A DNA stretch of 64,000 nucleotides from Firmicutes bacterium OM04-13BH (GCA_003481745.1 QULP01000005.1:1-64000), one strand, 5' to 3'; shown: positions 49,986-57,210, counted from the stretch's first letter. Numbers and translations: made by a program. Notes: a model not told the origin generated them from the sequence alone.

Positions 49986-50615
49986 ATGACGAAGACAAAA
50001 AGAATCAGTGGAATGGTACTGGGAATATTGTTTATTGGATTATGTGTATCTTTCTTACGACTTTCACAATTTGGCGTGGATCCATTCAGTGCAATGAATC
50101 TCGGAATCAGCGGATTTATCGGATGGAGCTTTGGAACGTGGCAGTTGCTTGTCAATGCGATCATTCTTGTAGTTGTATTCTTTCAGGCAAGATCCTGCAT
50201 TGGTGCGGGAACCATTATCAATATGGTATTTGTCGGATATATTGCAGATTTTATCTGTTATGTAGCAAATGATGTAGTGCAGATTCAGATGAATCTGCCA
50301 CTGCGTATCCTTGCACTGCTGATTGCTCAGCTGATGGCATCCATGGGAGTGGCATTATATATGGTCGCAGATATGGGAATCGCTCCATATGACAGTGTCG
50401 CAATTATAATCGAGAAACTGACACATCAAAAAATCCCATTCCATAAAGCAAGGATTCTTTCAGATGTTGTTGTCGTGATTATCGGAATCATATTTGCCAC
50501 TGCATCTGGGGCGGGAATCTGGTCGGTAGTAGGGATTGGTACAATTATAAATGCCTGCTTCAACGGTCCATTAATTCAATTTTTTAAAACAAAACTGGAG
50601 AGATTTTACTTGTAA
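49986..50615 (+). CDS. YczE/YitT-like integral membrane protein
   Basis: A 209-aa protein with five or six membrane segments (about 9-28, 50-70, 76-98, 104-128, 156-175 and 178-200). LSQFGVDPFSAMNLGIS near 26-42 and MGIAPYDSVAIIIE near 128 are the paired motifs of the YczE family. Its function is unknown; some relatives sit beside regulators of antibiotic synthesis. It starts 3 bp after the alpha-galactosidase stop, with AGGAGG inside the end of that gene, so it is co-transcribed. Confidence 0.85.
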   Translation: MTKTKRISGMVLGILFIGLCVSFLRLSQFGVDPFSAMNLGISGFIGWSFGTWQLLVNAIILVVVFFQARSCIGAGTIINMVFVGYIADFICYVANDVVQIQMNLPLRILALLIAQLMASMGVALYMVADMGIAPYDSVAIIIEKLTHQKIPFHKARILSDVVVVIIGIIFATASGAGIWSVVGIGTIINACFNGPLIQFFKTKLERFYL

Positions 50616-50625
50616 AATCTAAGGA

Positions 50626-50760
50626 TTACAATTCTCCAATTCTTGCAAGGCTCATATCCAGAACGGATACGGGCCTTTCTTTTTCACCAGTAGCTTCATC
50701 CAAACCTTCATATTGAATAATGAACCCTTCTCTTTGGTAAAAAGAAATTGGATATCTTCC
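50626..50760 (-). pseudogene. C-terminal fragment of a GNAT acetyltransferase
   Basis: On the minus strand the frame reads ISFYQREGFIIQYEGLDEAT, the acetyl-CoA-binding end of a GNAT protein, then diverges to RPVSVLDMSLARIGEL. Bases 50679-50750 match 54477-54548 in the intact GNAT gene at 70 of 72 positions. The rest of the gene is absent. Confidence 0.8.
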
Positions 50761-50821
50761 TCCTATATGATACATATAACAGCAAAAACAAAACATCCAA
50801 GAGACGGAAGGAGAACATGTT

Positions 50822-51307
50822 ATGAAAAAAATATTAGTAGTTTTATTATCTCTCACATTAATATTTGCTTTTACAGGATGCACTTCATCCAATAATGGAG
50901 CAACAGAAGATATAGAAATTAAGACACAGAAAGTTGTAACATCAAATACAGATGACAATGATGATAATATCAGTAACACAGAAAACGCAGTAGAGAATGC
51001 GAACGAAAAGGATTATGATTTCTCTTCTTATGAAAACGATATCCGTAATATAACAAAAAGTGTAAACAATGCAAAAACATCTACAAATGCATCTGAGAAT
51101 CACGAACAATTCTACGCTTTGAAAAAACAGGTAGACGCAGTCGATGACGAACTGGATAAGCTTGACGATGAATTTGAGTATGCTTACCAGATGAAAGAGA
51201 TTAGCTTCGAGACATACAAAGCGAGAGAACGCACGATTGAAAGACTGGAAGATGAACTGGAATTAGCAGAAGAAGCACTGGAAAATAAATACGGAATTGA
51301 TGATTAA
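50822..51307 (+). CDS. Small lipoprotein with C-terminal coiled coil
   Basis: A 161-aa protein. The type II signal peptide MKKILVVLLSLTLIFAFTGC ends in lipobox FTGC. A Ser/Asn/Asp-rich linker (about 21-65) leads to a strongly helical, acidic coiled-coil-like end (about 90-155) with repeated E/D-L-D/E patterns. The ATG follows GGAAGGAGAACATGTT. I do not recognise a family. It sits between an acetyltransferase fragment and degraded sequence, so it is probably accessory. Confidence 0.78.
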   Translation: MKKILVVLLSLTLIFAFTGCTSSNNGATEDIEIKTQKVVTSNTDDNDDNISNTENAVENANEKDYDFSSYENDIRNITKSVNNAKTSTNASENHEQFYALKKQVDAVDDELDKLDDEFEYAYQMKEISFETYKARERTIERLEDELELAEEALENKYGIDD

Positions 51308-51596
51308 TTCCATATCGACTTCTTCAGAAACCATATCTGTCAGGGAATAACCAGAATCGCCCGGCACAGATTTTATATCACCTTCTTGAATTTTACTTGG
51401 AATGGATGCTTGCGAAATGCTTTGAGTCGTTCTACTATGGTTTCGCCTTTCCAGTTACTTTTTATCTTTTCAATTACGCCGGAGTAAACAAATTAATTCG
51501 ATTACTAACACAAGTGATAGTGGCACCATATGAATAATCGGGTATTATGAATATAACATAATGAATAGAATATTCTTACCGGGGAGGCGAAAAAAT
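51308..51596. other. Degraded sequence without an intact gene
   Basis: No complete gene. On the minus strand two overlapping open frames look protein-like: one containing KSVPGDSGYSLTDMVSEE near 51320-51375, another with KGETIVERLKAFRKHPF near 51405-51455. Neither has a start or a recognised family, so they may be remnants. Confidence 0.35.
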
Positions 51597-52102
51597 ATGG
51601 ATAAAAAAAGAATGAAAAATGGGAAATTGTAGGCGTATATCTGTTATTTATTATTGGATTGGTTGGATGCATCTTCTGCATATTCAATGAAATTAATAAA
51701 CAAAAAGAGTTTGAAAATTCTACTGATATTCGAAGTGTGAGTGCAGTTATTACTCAAGCAAAAGAAGATAAAGAGTCTAGCAGGATAATAAAATATGATG
51801 TTAACTATTCATATGAAGTTGAAGGGGAAACTTATAAAGGAAGAGGCACCGTTTATCACAGAGTTAAAATAGGAGATGAAGACACTATAACTGTTTATCG
51901 AACTTCAAAGGGTAAATATAAAATAGAACCAATAGACAGTCCAATCGAGATTCTTATAGCTACTATAGGCGCTGTGCTTTGTATATTTATTCTGGTAGCT
52001 ATGACGGTTGGCAGAATATTGGAAAAACGAGATAAAGAGAAGAACGAAGAATCGGATAATAAGATAATAAAGGGAAGAAGTCAAAGAGAAAATAGTAAAT
52101 GA
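51597..52102 (+). pseudogene. DUF3592-like membrane protein, frameshifted in an A7 tract
   Basis: A good ribosome site (GGGGAGG) precedes ATG 51597. The frame breaks after MDKKRMKNGKL because an A7 run (51603-51609) is one base short. With A8 the product would begin MDKKKNEKWEIVGVYL and join the open frame that continues to 52102. That frame has a membrane helix, then a DUF3592-type extracytoplasmic domain (VNYSYEVEGETYKGRG, then ITVYRTSKGKYKIEP), then a second helix near the end. It could be phase-variable or decayed. Confidence 0.7.
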
Positions 52103-52127
52103 CTAAGAGAAGAGGATGTAGAAATTG

Positions 52128-52156
52128 GGGAGATTATCCGGGGCGGACAGTCTCCC
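52128..52156. terminator. Hairpin between the DUF3592-like and Fic genes
   Basis: GGGAGA/TCTCCC extends inward to a 12-position stem with one mismatch. It lies between convergent genes. No long T-tract follows. Confidence 0.5.
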
Positions 52157-52195
52157 TAATTATCATATAGTAGTTTTAATGACGGAGACATTATA

Positions 52196-53025
52196 TTAAA
52201 TACGGACATAGCCGGTGGATGGACCTGCACCGACCTTATTATCAATCACCGTCTTAATTCTATCCGGCTTGGAAAGATTATGGTACTTCAAATGCTCTAC
52301 ACGGCTTTCAAATTCATTGTATGCTTTCAGTATGATACCCAGATAATATTTAACAAAAGGCTCATAACTGTTTTCGCCCTCATGCCAGCCAGTAGAACTT
52401 GCTTGAAGAGCTTCATAATATGTTTCTTTTGTCTTTTCAATCAGCATTTCCATACTGACATATTTTCCAACGATATATCCCGCCTTATAAAAAAGCAGTA
52501 AAGTGAGCAAACGGCTCATCCTACCATTTCCGTCATTGAAAGGATGGATGCACAGAAAGTCCAGAATGAACATAGGAATCAAAACCAGTTTATCAATGCG
52601 GTCAGCTTCCCATGCTTCAAGGAAGCGAGCGCAAAGCTCTTTCATCGCTTCAGCAGTCTGAAATGCGGGAACTGGAATAAAACGTGCCTTCTGATGGCCC
52701 TCGACATCTATTTCTGCAATTACATTATCGGAATTCTTATAACTTCCACCAGCAGCCCCCTGTGAATAGGAGTACAGATCTCGGTGTAACTGCAAAATAA
52801 TGTTCGATTTTGGATTGATATATTCATAGCCTTCGTGAATTGTGGAAAGTACCTCACGATAACCAGCAATTTCCTGCTCAGATCGGTTGCGTGGCTCTGC
52901 TTTCTGACTTACCAGTTCTTTCAAACGTTTATCACTTGTAAATATACCTTCAATTCGGTTAGATGCTCCCGTACTTTGAATTAAAGCAACTTCGCAGGAT
53001 TTGTAATATAATCAAAATTTCTCAT
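52196..53025 (-). pseudogene. Fic-family AMPylase (class II), broken by two internal deletions
   Basis: Fic enzymes transfer AMP to target proteins. The catalytic motif HPFNDGNGRMSRL is intact. The true start is ATG 53025 after AAGGAGATTTCA, giving MRNFDYITNPAKLL, but the frame stops there. Homology resumes in another frame as VALIQSTGASNRIEG, which includes the inhibitory S-x3-E-G motif. The C-terminal winged helix is also missing: DNKVG joins directly to GAGPSTGYVRI. A 242-aa frame from TTG 52924 remains open but lacks the N-terminus and any ribosome site. Confidence 0.75.
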
Positions 53026-53049
53026 TGAAATCTCCTTCATTTTGAATTT

Positions 53050-53114
53050 ATCTCCATTATTTTAATGCTAAATGATGGAGATTTCAATGGATTTGATGGA
53101 GATATATTCTCCAT
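53050..53114. promoter_or_regulatory. Fourfold ATGGAGA(T) operator array upstream of fic
   Basis: ATCTCCAT at 53050, ATGGAGAT at 53075 and 53096, and TCTCCAT at 53108 form two inverted pairs within 65 bp upstream of the Fic ribosome site. The tighter pair is a 19-bp palindrome (53096-53114). This suggests autoregulation. Confidence 0.6.
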
Positions 53115-53151
53115 ATGCACAATAAATATATTAATTTGGATATAGAATTTA

Positions 53152-53324
53152 TTACTTCATCGTCTTCGCCAGTGAATTGAGCAACGCCCGCATCTCTGGA
53201 TTTGCCAATATTTTTGCCAGAAGTTTCGGATCGACTTTATCAGCAACAGTAGTATTATTGTTTTCCTGCTGACTCCTAAGATTTCCTGTAACTCTTGAAC
53301 TGTATAACATCTTTTTTCTGACAT
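53152..53324 (-). pseudogene. Excisionase-like HTH gene with internal deletion
   Basis: ATG 53324 follows AGAGGATAAAGAA and encodes YTVQELQEILGVSRKT, the first helix-turn-helix of an excisionase/MerR-like small protein. The frame then fails. A second frame to the stop at 53152 reads DPKLLAKILANPEMRALLN. The span of 173 bp is not a multiple of three, so bases are missing in the middle. It is on the same strand as fic, upstream. Confidence 0.65.
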
Positions 53325-53370
53325 TTCTTTATCCTCTGTTCTTTGAAATATGAAAGAAAAATTATCCCTT

Positions 53371-53406
53371 CATATAACGAAACGCTCAGAGCATGTTTTA
53401 CAGTGG
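53371..53406 (+). repeat. Left 36-bp inverted repeat of the ATPase-GNAT cassette
   Basis: Matches the reverse complement of 54977-55012 at 34 of 36 positions, with a perfect 22-bp core that includes CGAAACGCTCAGAGC. Confidence 0.85.
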
Positions 53407-53443
53407 TCAAAAGCAAGTTTTTTGAGATTTCTGCATTTTTCCT

Positions 53444-53518
53444 GAAATTAAGTAAAGAATCAGGTTGTCTTTACTTAATTTCCACTTTCAAAAAATAAAA
53501 AAATTTTGTTTTTGAAAG
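53444..53518. repeat. Two consecutive perfect hairpins
   Basis: A 15-bp perfect inverted repeat (53444-53458 with 53468-53482, 9-nt loop ATCAGGTTG) is followed at once by a 10-bp one (53485-53494 with 53509-53518). They lie just inside the left repeat of the cassette. No gene is seen in 53325-53634. Confidence 0.65.
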
Positions 53519-53634
53519 CGGCATCTTGTATATACTATTAGCAGACAGTATATGGATTATGACAGAGTATATGGGAATTTGAATCCATACACTCTATGAT
53601 TTCATAAACTTGAATTTATCGATTTCTTTATTAT

Positions 53635-54351
53635 CTAATCTGTTAGTAATCTATCCAACAGCATCTGCCTATTATTTATAAATATTTCTGTTACCTGGTA
53701 ACTCTCTGTATCCTCATATTCGCACAGATGTATGCGTCCATTATCAAAACAATAGATATCTGCATCTGGTATTCCTAACAAAATTGGCGAATGCGTAACT
53801 ATAATAAACTGTGCTCCCTCTTTTGCACATCTGTATATTTGCATCAACAATGTAAGCTGTCTCTGCGGCGATAATGCAGCTTCCGGCTCGTCAAAAAGAT
53901 ACAAGCCATTTGGATTCATATTATTCTGTGCTAATGCGAGAAAACTCTCTCCATGTGATTTTTCATGATATTTAGCGGAAGGATGTGTAATATCTGCATA
54001 TTCTTCTTCCTGCGTTGCAACATTATAAAAGCTTTCTGCCCTAAGAAAATATCCCCACTTTTCCTTCCGATAGCCTTTGGCAATTCTTATCGCATCACAC
54101 AACTCTGAATGTGTATCATGCGTAGAAAAAACATAATTCTTCGTTCCACCCTCAGGATTAAAACCATGTGCTACGGCAAGTGCTTCCAATAAAGTTGATT
54201 TACCGCTGCCATTTTCCCCTACAAAAAAAGTAATTGGTTTGTTAAAATCAAGTTTTTCAACTCCCTTAAAAGCCCTGATTTCCTTCAGATAACTATCCTT
54301 ATCAATTTTATCCCAATCAAATATTACTCTTTGTATGAATTGATCATTCAC
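53635..54351 (-). CDS. AAA/ABC-type ATPase (RecF/SMC-like, single domain)
   Basis: A compact 238-aa ATPase. Walker A is FFVGENGSGKSTLLEAL near residues 42-58. The signature-like region is KSHGESFLALAQ near 133, Walker B GLYLFDEPEAAL near 150, and the switch His is in IIVTHSPILL near 187. Proteins of this shape act in DNA-repair-like or phage-defence and toxin systems, but no partner nuclease is present here. The GTG start at 54351 follows AAGGAGAT. It is intact within an inverted-repeat-bounded cassette beside a GNAT gene. Confidence 0.88.
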   Translation of the reverse strand: MNDQFIQRVIFDWDKIDKDSYLKEIRAFKGVEKLDFNKPITFFVGENGSGKSTLLEALAVAHGFNPEGGTKNYVFSTHDTHSELCDAIRIAKGYRKEKWGYFLRAESFYNVATQEEEYADITHPSAKYHEKSHGESFLALAQNNMNPNGLYLFDEPEAALSPQRQLTLLMQIYRCAKEGAQFIIVTHSPILLGIPDADIYCFDNGRIHLCEYEDTESYQVTEIFINNRQMLLDRLLTD

Positions 54352-54447
54352 CTAATCATCTCCTTGTAAAAAACACTTTCTAATCCCCATCTTCTTGTCC
54401 TTTAGACAAGAAGCATTCTTCACCTTCAGTTCGGTCAATCCCGATTT

Positions 54448-54873
54448 CTATTTTTGTTTCCATAGCATGGTGTACTCTTTTTCACCAGTAGCTTCATCCA
54501 AATCTTCACATTGAATAATGAACCCTTCTCTTTGGTAAAAAGAAATTGCTCTGGCATTCTTCTGGTATACATTTAATCGTAAGCTAACTTTTTTATCCTT
54601 AATATAATCCAATAAAAGTTTACCTATGCCACATGACTGCATTTCATCAGAGACAAAAATACCTTCGATATATTCATCATTTAGTCCTACAAATCCTTGT
54701 ATCTTTTTATCCGCTTCAAACACATAGATTTCGGATTGTAACATCATTTCTTTTACTAGTTCATAATTACTTTTCCAGTATTGATTGGAAATAAAATAAT
54801 GTGCTTTCAGATTTGTCTTTAACCATATGTCAGCAACTCTATCAATATCTCCGTTCAGCAACTTTCTAATCAT
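54448..54873 (-). CDS. GNAT-family N-acetyltransferase
   Basis: A 141-aa acetyl-CoA-dependent acetyltransferase. The start MIRKLLNGDIDRVADIWL is typical. The acetyl-CoA-binding loop QSCGIGKLLLDYIK (Q/R-x-x-G-x-G) is near residues 79-92, and the final ARAISFYQREGFII block is intact. I choose ATG 54873 with GGGGAG upstream; TTG at 54891 is possible. The substrate is unknown. Its 3' 72 bp recur at 50679-50750 as a fragment. It probably precedes the ATPase in a short operon (96 bp apart). Confidence 0.88.
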   Translation of the reverse strand: MIRKLLNGDIDRVADIWLKTNLKAHYFISNQYWKSNYELVKEMMLQSEIYVFEADKKIQGFVGLNDEYIEGIFVSDEMQSCGIGKLLLDYIKDKKVSLRLNVYQKNARAISFYQREGFIIQCEDLDEATGEKEYTMLWKQK

Positions 54874-54976
54874 AACCAATATTCTCCCCAACTACATCCT
54901 TTATGCTTTTCTCTTTTTTTCATTCTATCACAAGCTCACCATTAATCATTATTTTTTTGATATTTTTTCTTTTCCC

Positions 54977-55012
54977 CCACTGCAAAACAGGCTCTGAGCG
55001 TTTCGTTATATG
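54977..55012 (-). repeat. Right 36-bp inverted repeat of the ATPase-GNAT cassette
   Basis: Inverted copy of 53371-53406 (34 of 36). Together the two repeats bound a 1.64-kb segment. No transposase is inside. Confidence 0.85.
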
Positions 55013-55051
55013 GAGGGGTACATATACAGAGCAAGATCTACCCATGTATTA

Positions 55052-55210
55052 CCGTATCGCCATTTTATGGCTACGGCATACCTCCGGGTAAGTCTCTTGA
55101 TGGGGATTCCGATTCCCCATACCCTCCTTGTACAGACATCAAAGATATCTGTAGGCTCTCTATCAAAGATAATCGCAGCACTTTATATAACCGGAAGGGA
55201 CAGCCGGTTA
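55052..55210 (+). other. Three stem-loops upstream of a MobC-like fragment (oriT-like)
   Basis: CCGTA/TACGG with inner GCCAT/ATGGC (55052-55076), TGGGGAT/ATTCCCCA (55101-55119) and TAACCGG/CCGGTTA (55188-55210) lie in the leader of the MobC-like gene. Transfer origins often sit directly upstream of mobC, so this may be a relic oriT. 54874-55260 holds no gene. Confidence 0.4.
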
Positions 55211-55260
55211 AAAAGTGTAATCGCACATCCAAGATGTCTTATCTAAAAGGAAGGAGGACT

Positions 55261-55425
55261 ATGGCACCTAAGAAGAAAGAAAAGAATCTCAAGAGAAGTA
55301 ACATCATCACATTAAAACTAACGGATATTGAATTGGCAGTGTTAAATGAAGCTGCTGACTGTTTTATCAGAAACATTCAGTCGTTCAGCCAAATCCTTTT
55401 GAGTCATTCCATTGACTTTTCGTAA
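55261..55425 (+). pseudogene. MobC/relaxosome-protein N-terminal fragment
   Basis: ATG 55261 follows AAGGAAGGAGGACT. About 34 residues (MAPKKKEKNLKRSNIITLKL, then TDIELAVLNEAAD) resemble the ribbon-helix-helix start of mobilisation proteins. From about 55360 the frame runs into the reverse strand of another gene fragment and ends after 54 residues in total. The helical core is missing. Confidence 0.6.
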
Positions 55426-55461
55426 AGCGGCAATAAAACCGCCGATGGTTTTCTTTTCCAT
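55362..55461 (-). pseudogene. XRE-family regulator N-terminal fragment
   Basis: ATG 55461 follows AAAAGGAGGACTCAAT. It encodes MEKKTIGGFIAALRKVNGMT and then QKDLAERLNVSDKTVS, the classic HTH of XRE regulators. The recognition helix is cut where WxxG would follow, and the reading enters the MobC-like fragment head-to-head. Confidence 0.75.
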
Positions 55462-55605
55462 ATTGAGTCCTCCTTTTGGATAGGTGGTTTGCTTTCTACG
55501 TCTTTATTCTAAGATTTTAGTAGTGAGAATACCACCCAATAGACTCAGAATCACTCTCAGAATCCGAGAATTGACTGTTTCCAGGCACAAACAACTCAAA
55601 GCGAC

Positions 55606-56802
55606 TTAAAATGCCAAGCTATTCGCATTCAACAAGAAATACTTTATTCCCATGATGACAAAACCTTCATCATTTCTCCAAGGCTTCTTACTGCCATTTA
55701 CAATGACAATCTTCTTAAAAGAGTCTGGGATATTACGCAGAGAATTAAACTCCTGAGTCTGCTTTTCTTCCGAAGTCATGTCATAAGCAACCTGAATGTA
55801 ATACCTCTGGTTGCCTTGGTTCACCACAAAGTCAACCTCCAGCTGCTTACGAACACGCTTGCCCTCTTTATCCTTATCGAAGATGTCCACGACACCCACA
55901 TCAACATTGTAGTCACGGATCAGCAGCTCGTTATAAACAATGTTCTCCATGATATGAGTAGGCTCCTGCTGTCTGAAATTCAGACGGGCATTTCTCAGTC
56001 CCAGATCAGTAAAGTAGTATTTCAGATTTGCACCGATATACTTTCTGCCCTTAATATCGTATCGGCTTGCCTTGGAAATCAAAAAGGCATCTGTCAAATG
56101 GTCGATATGCTTGGAGATGGTTTTATTAGTATAAGTCATCTGGCGCTCACTGGCAAAGGTATTGGCAATCTTTGAAGGGTTGGTCGGTGCGCCGATTGCA
56201 GATGCAAGCACATCAACCAGAATCCCAATCTCATCCACGTTCTGAATCTTATTTCTTTCAATAACATCCTTCAGATAGACATTTGCAAAGATGTTCTTCA
56301 GATAGTCCGCTTTCTGTCGTTCGCTCTGGAAACTTACGATCTGCGGCAATCCTCCGTAGATCATGTAGTCATCCCAGGCATCATCATAATCGCCGTCATA
56401 AGCAGAAAAAAACTCTGCAAAGGAGAGGGGATAGATTCTGATTTCATCACCTCTGCCACGGAACTCGGTTACAATATCGCTGGATAAGAACTTAGAGTTG
56501 CTTCCGGTGACATACACATCAATATTGCTCATGCGGAGCAGGCTGTTCAGCACTTCCTCAAATCGTGGCATAAACTGCACTTCATCTAGAAGTAGATAAT
56601 ATTTATCATCGTCTTTCATGGCATCTTTGATGTACTTGAAACACACCTTAGGATCTCTTAGTTCCTCATTTTCAATACCATCCAATGCAATCTCAATAAT
56701 ATGATCAGTATCAACATCATTCTCCAGTAAGTATCTCTTAAAGATAGTAAACAGCAAAAAGGATTTGCCACATCTACGAATGCCGGTAATCACCTTTATC
56801 AT
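55606..56802 (-). CDS. ATP-binding protein with DUF4143 domain (start missing)
   Basis: A 398-aa AAA-type ATPase of the widespread ATPase/DUF4143 family, function unknown. Walker A is GIRRCGKSF (residues 7-15) and Walker B YYLLLDEVQFM near 69. GSNSKFLSSDIVTEFRGRG matches sensor 1 and the following arginines. A winged-helix region spans about 200-260, and the DUF4143 nuclease-like end is near 310-385 (EVDFVVNQGNQRYYIQVAY). The open frame continues upstream (RLIERKDNG) to a stop but contains no start, and ATG 56802 lacks a ribosome site, so about 20 N-terminal residues and the start seem lost. Confidence 0.8.
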   Translation of the reverse strand: MIKVITGIRRCGKSFLLFTIFKRYLLENDVDTDHIIEIALDGIENEELRDPKVCFKYIKDAMKDDDKYYLLLDEVQFMPRFEEVLNSLLRMSNIDVYVTGSNSKFLSSDIVTEFRGRGDEIRIYPLSFAEFFSAYDGDYDDAWDDYMIYGGLPQIVSFQSERQKADYLKNIFANVYLKDVIERNKIQNVDEIGILVDVLASAIGAPTNPSKIANTFASERQMTYTNKTISKHIDHLTDAFLISKASRYDIKGRKYIGANLKYYFTDLGLRNARLNFRQQEPTHIMENIVYNELLIRDYNVDVGVVDIFDKDKEGKRVRKQLEVDFVVNQGNQRYYIQVAYDMTSEEKQTQEFNSLRNIPDSFKKIVIVNGSKKPWRNDEGFVIMGIKYFLLNANSLAF

Positions 56803-56932
56803 TCCATTATCTTTTCGCTCAATCAGCCTGCTATATCGTTATTATAGTTAAGCTGAAACACGGAGGAGATTTCAAAGGGGCACTATCTTTTTGGAGAAGT
56901 ATAAGTGATGCTTTTGTCCAAGGAGGTTTCTT

Positions 56933-57112
56933 ATGAAAAAATGTTTTCTTTAGTCCTTTGCACTATCCTTACTCCTTTCTTTGTCTACTACTGGCTATGC
57001 AGCAGTAAATGATGATTGCAACAATATCACTATTGACGTTTTGAAGAACATTTTTATTATGACGGAGATTGTAGAACAGAAAATTGTATCAGGTTGCAAA
57101 AATCTTTCCTGA
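56933..57112 (+). pseudogene. Small secreted-protein gene interrupted by an amber codon
   Basis: ATG 56933 follows CCAAGGAGGTTTCTT. The frame MKKCFL-TAG-SFALSLLLSLSTTGYA is a signal peptide with TAG as codon 7, followed by about 35 residues to TGA at 57112. Without the stop it would be a 59-residue exported peptide. The reason for the stop (decay, suppressor or sequencing error) is unclear. 56803-56932 holds no gene. Confidence 0.55.
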
Positions 57113-57124
57113 GATCAAGTAAAG

Positions 57125-57210
57125 AAAAAGAGCATATAGATGAACCGCCCCCCAGAAGTTAGACCCAAAAATCTAACTATTGGAGGTCGGTTCAATTGTA
57201 GGCTCTTTTT
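57125..57210. repeat. Three-layer nested palindrome downstream of the esterase gene
   Basis: AAAAAGAGC/GCTCTTTTT (outer), TGAACCG/CGGTTCA (57141-57147 with 57188-57194) and AGTTAGA/TCTAACT (57158-57164 with 57173-57179) share one axis. GGAGGTCGGTTCA resembles the end of IS3-type elements. It could act as a terminator for the minus-strand esterase gene that stops 1 bp away, or be a solo IS end. Confidence 0.6.

Noticed and set aside
52095-52160. Possible HsdS fragment (EEDVEIGEIIRGGQSP) before the Fic gene
   Set aside because: Fic genes often neighbour type I restriction genes and the peptide is suggestive, but about 16 residues is too little to call.
53371-55012. Known anti-phage system
   Set aside because: The ATPase lacks a partner nuclease or reverse transcriptase, and the ATPase-GNAT pair does not match a defence system I can name, so no such function is asserted.
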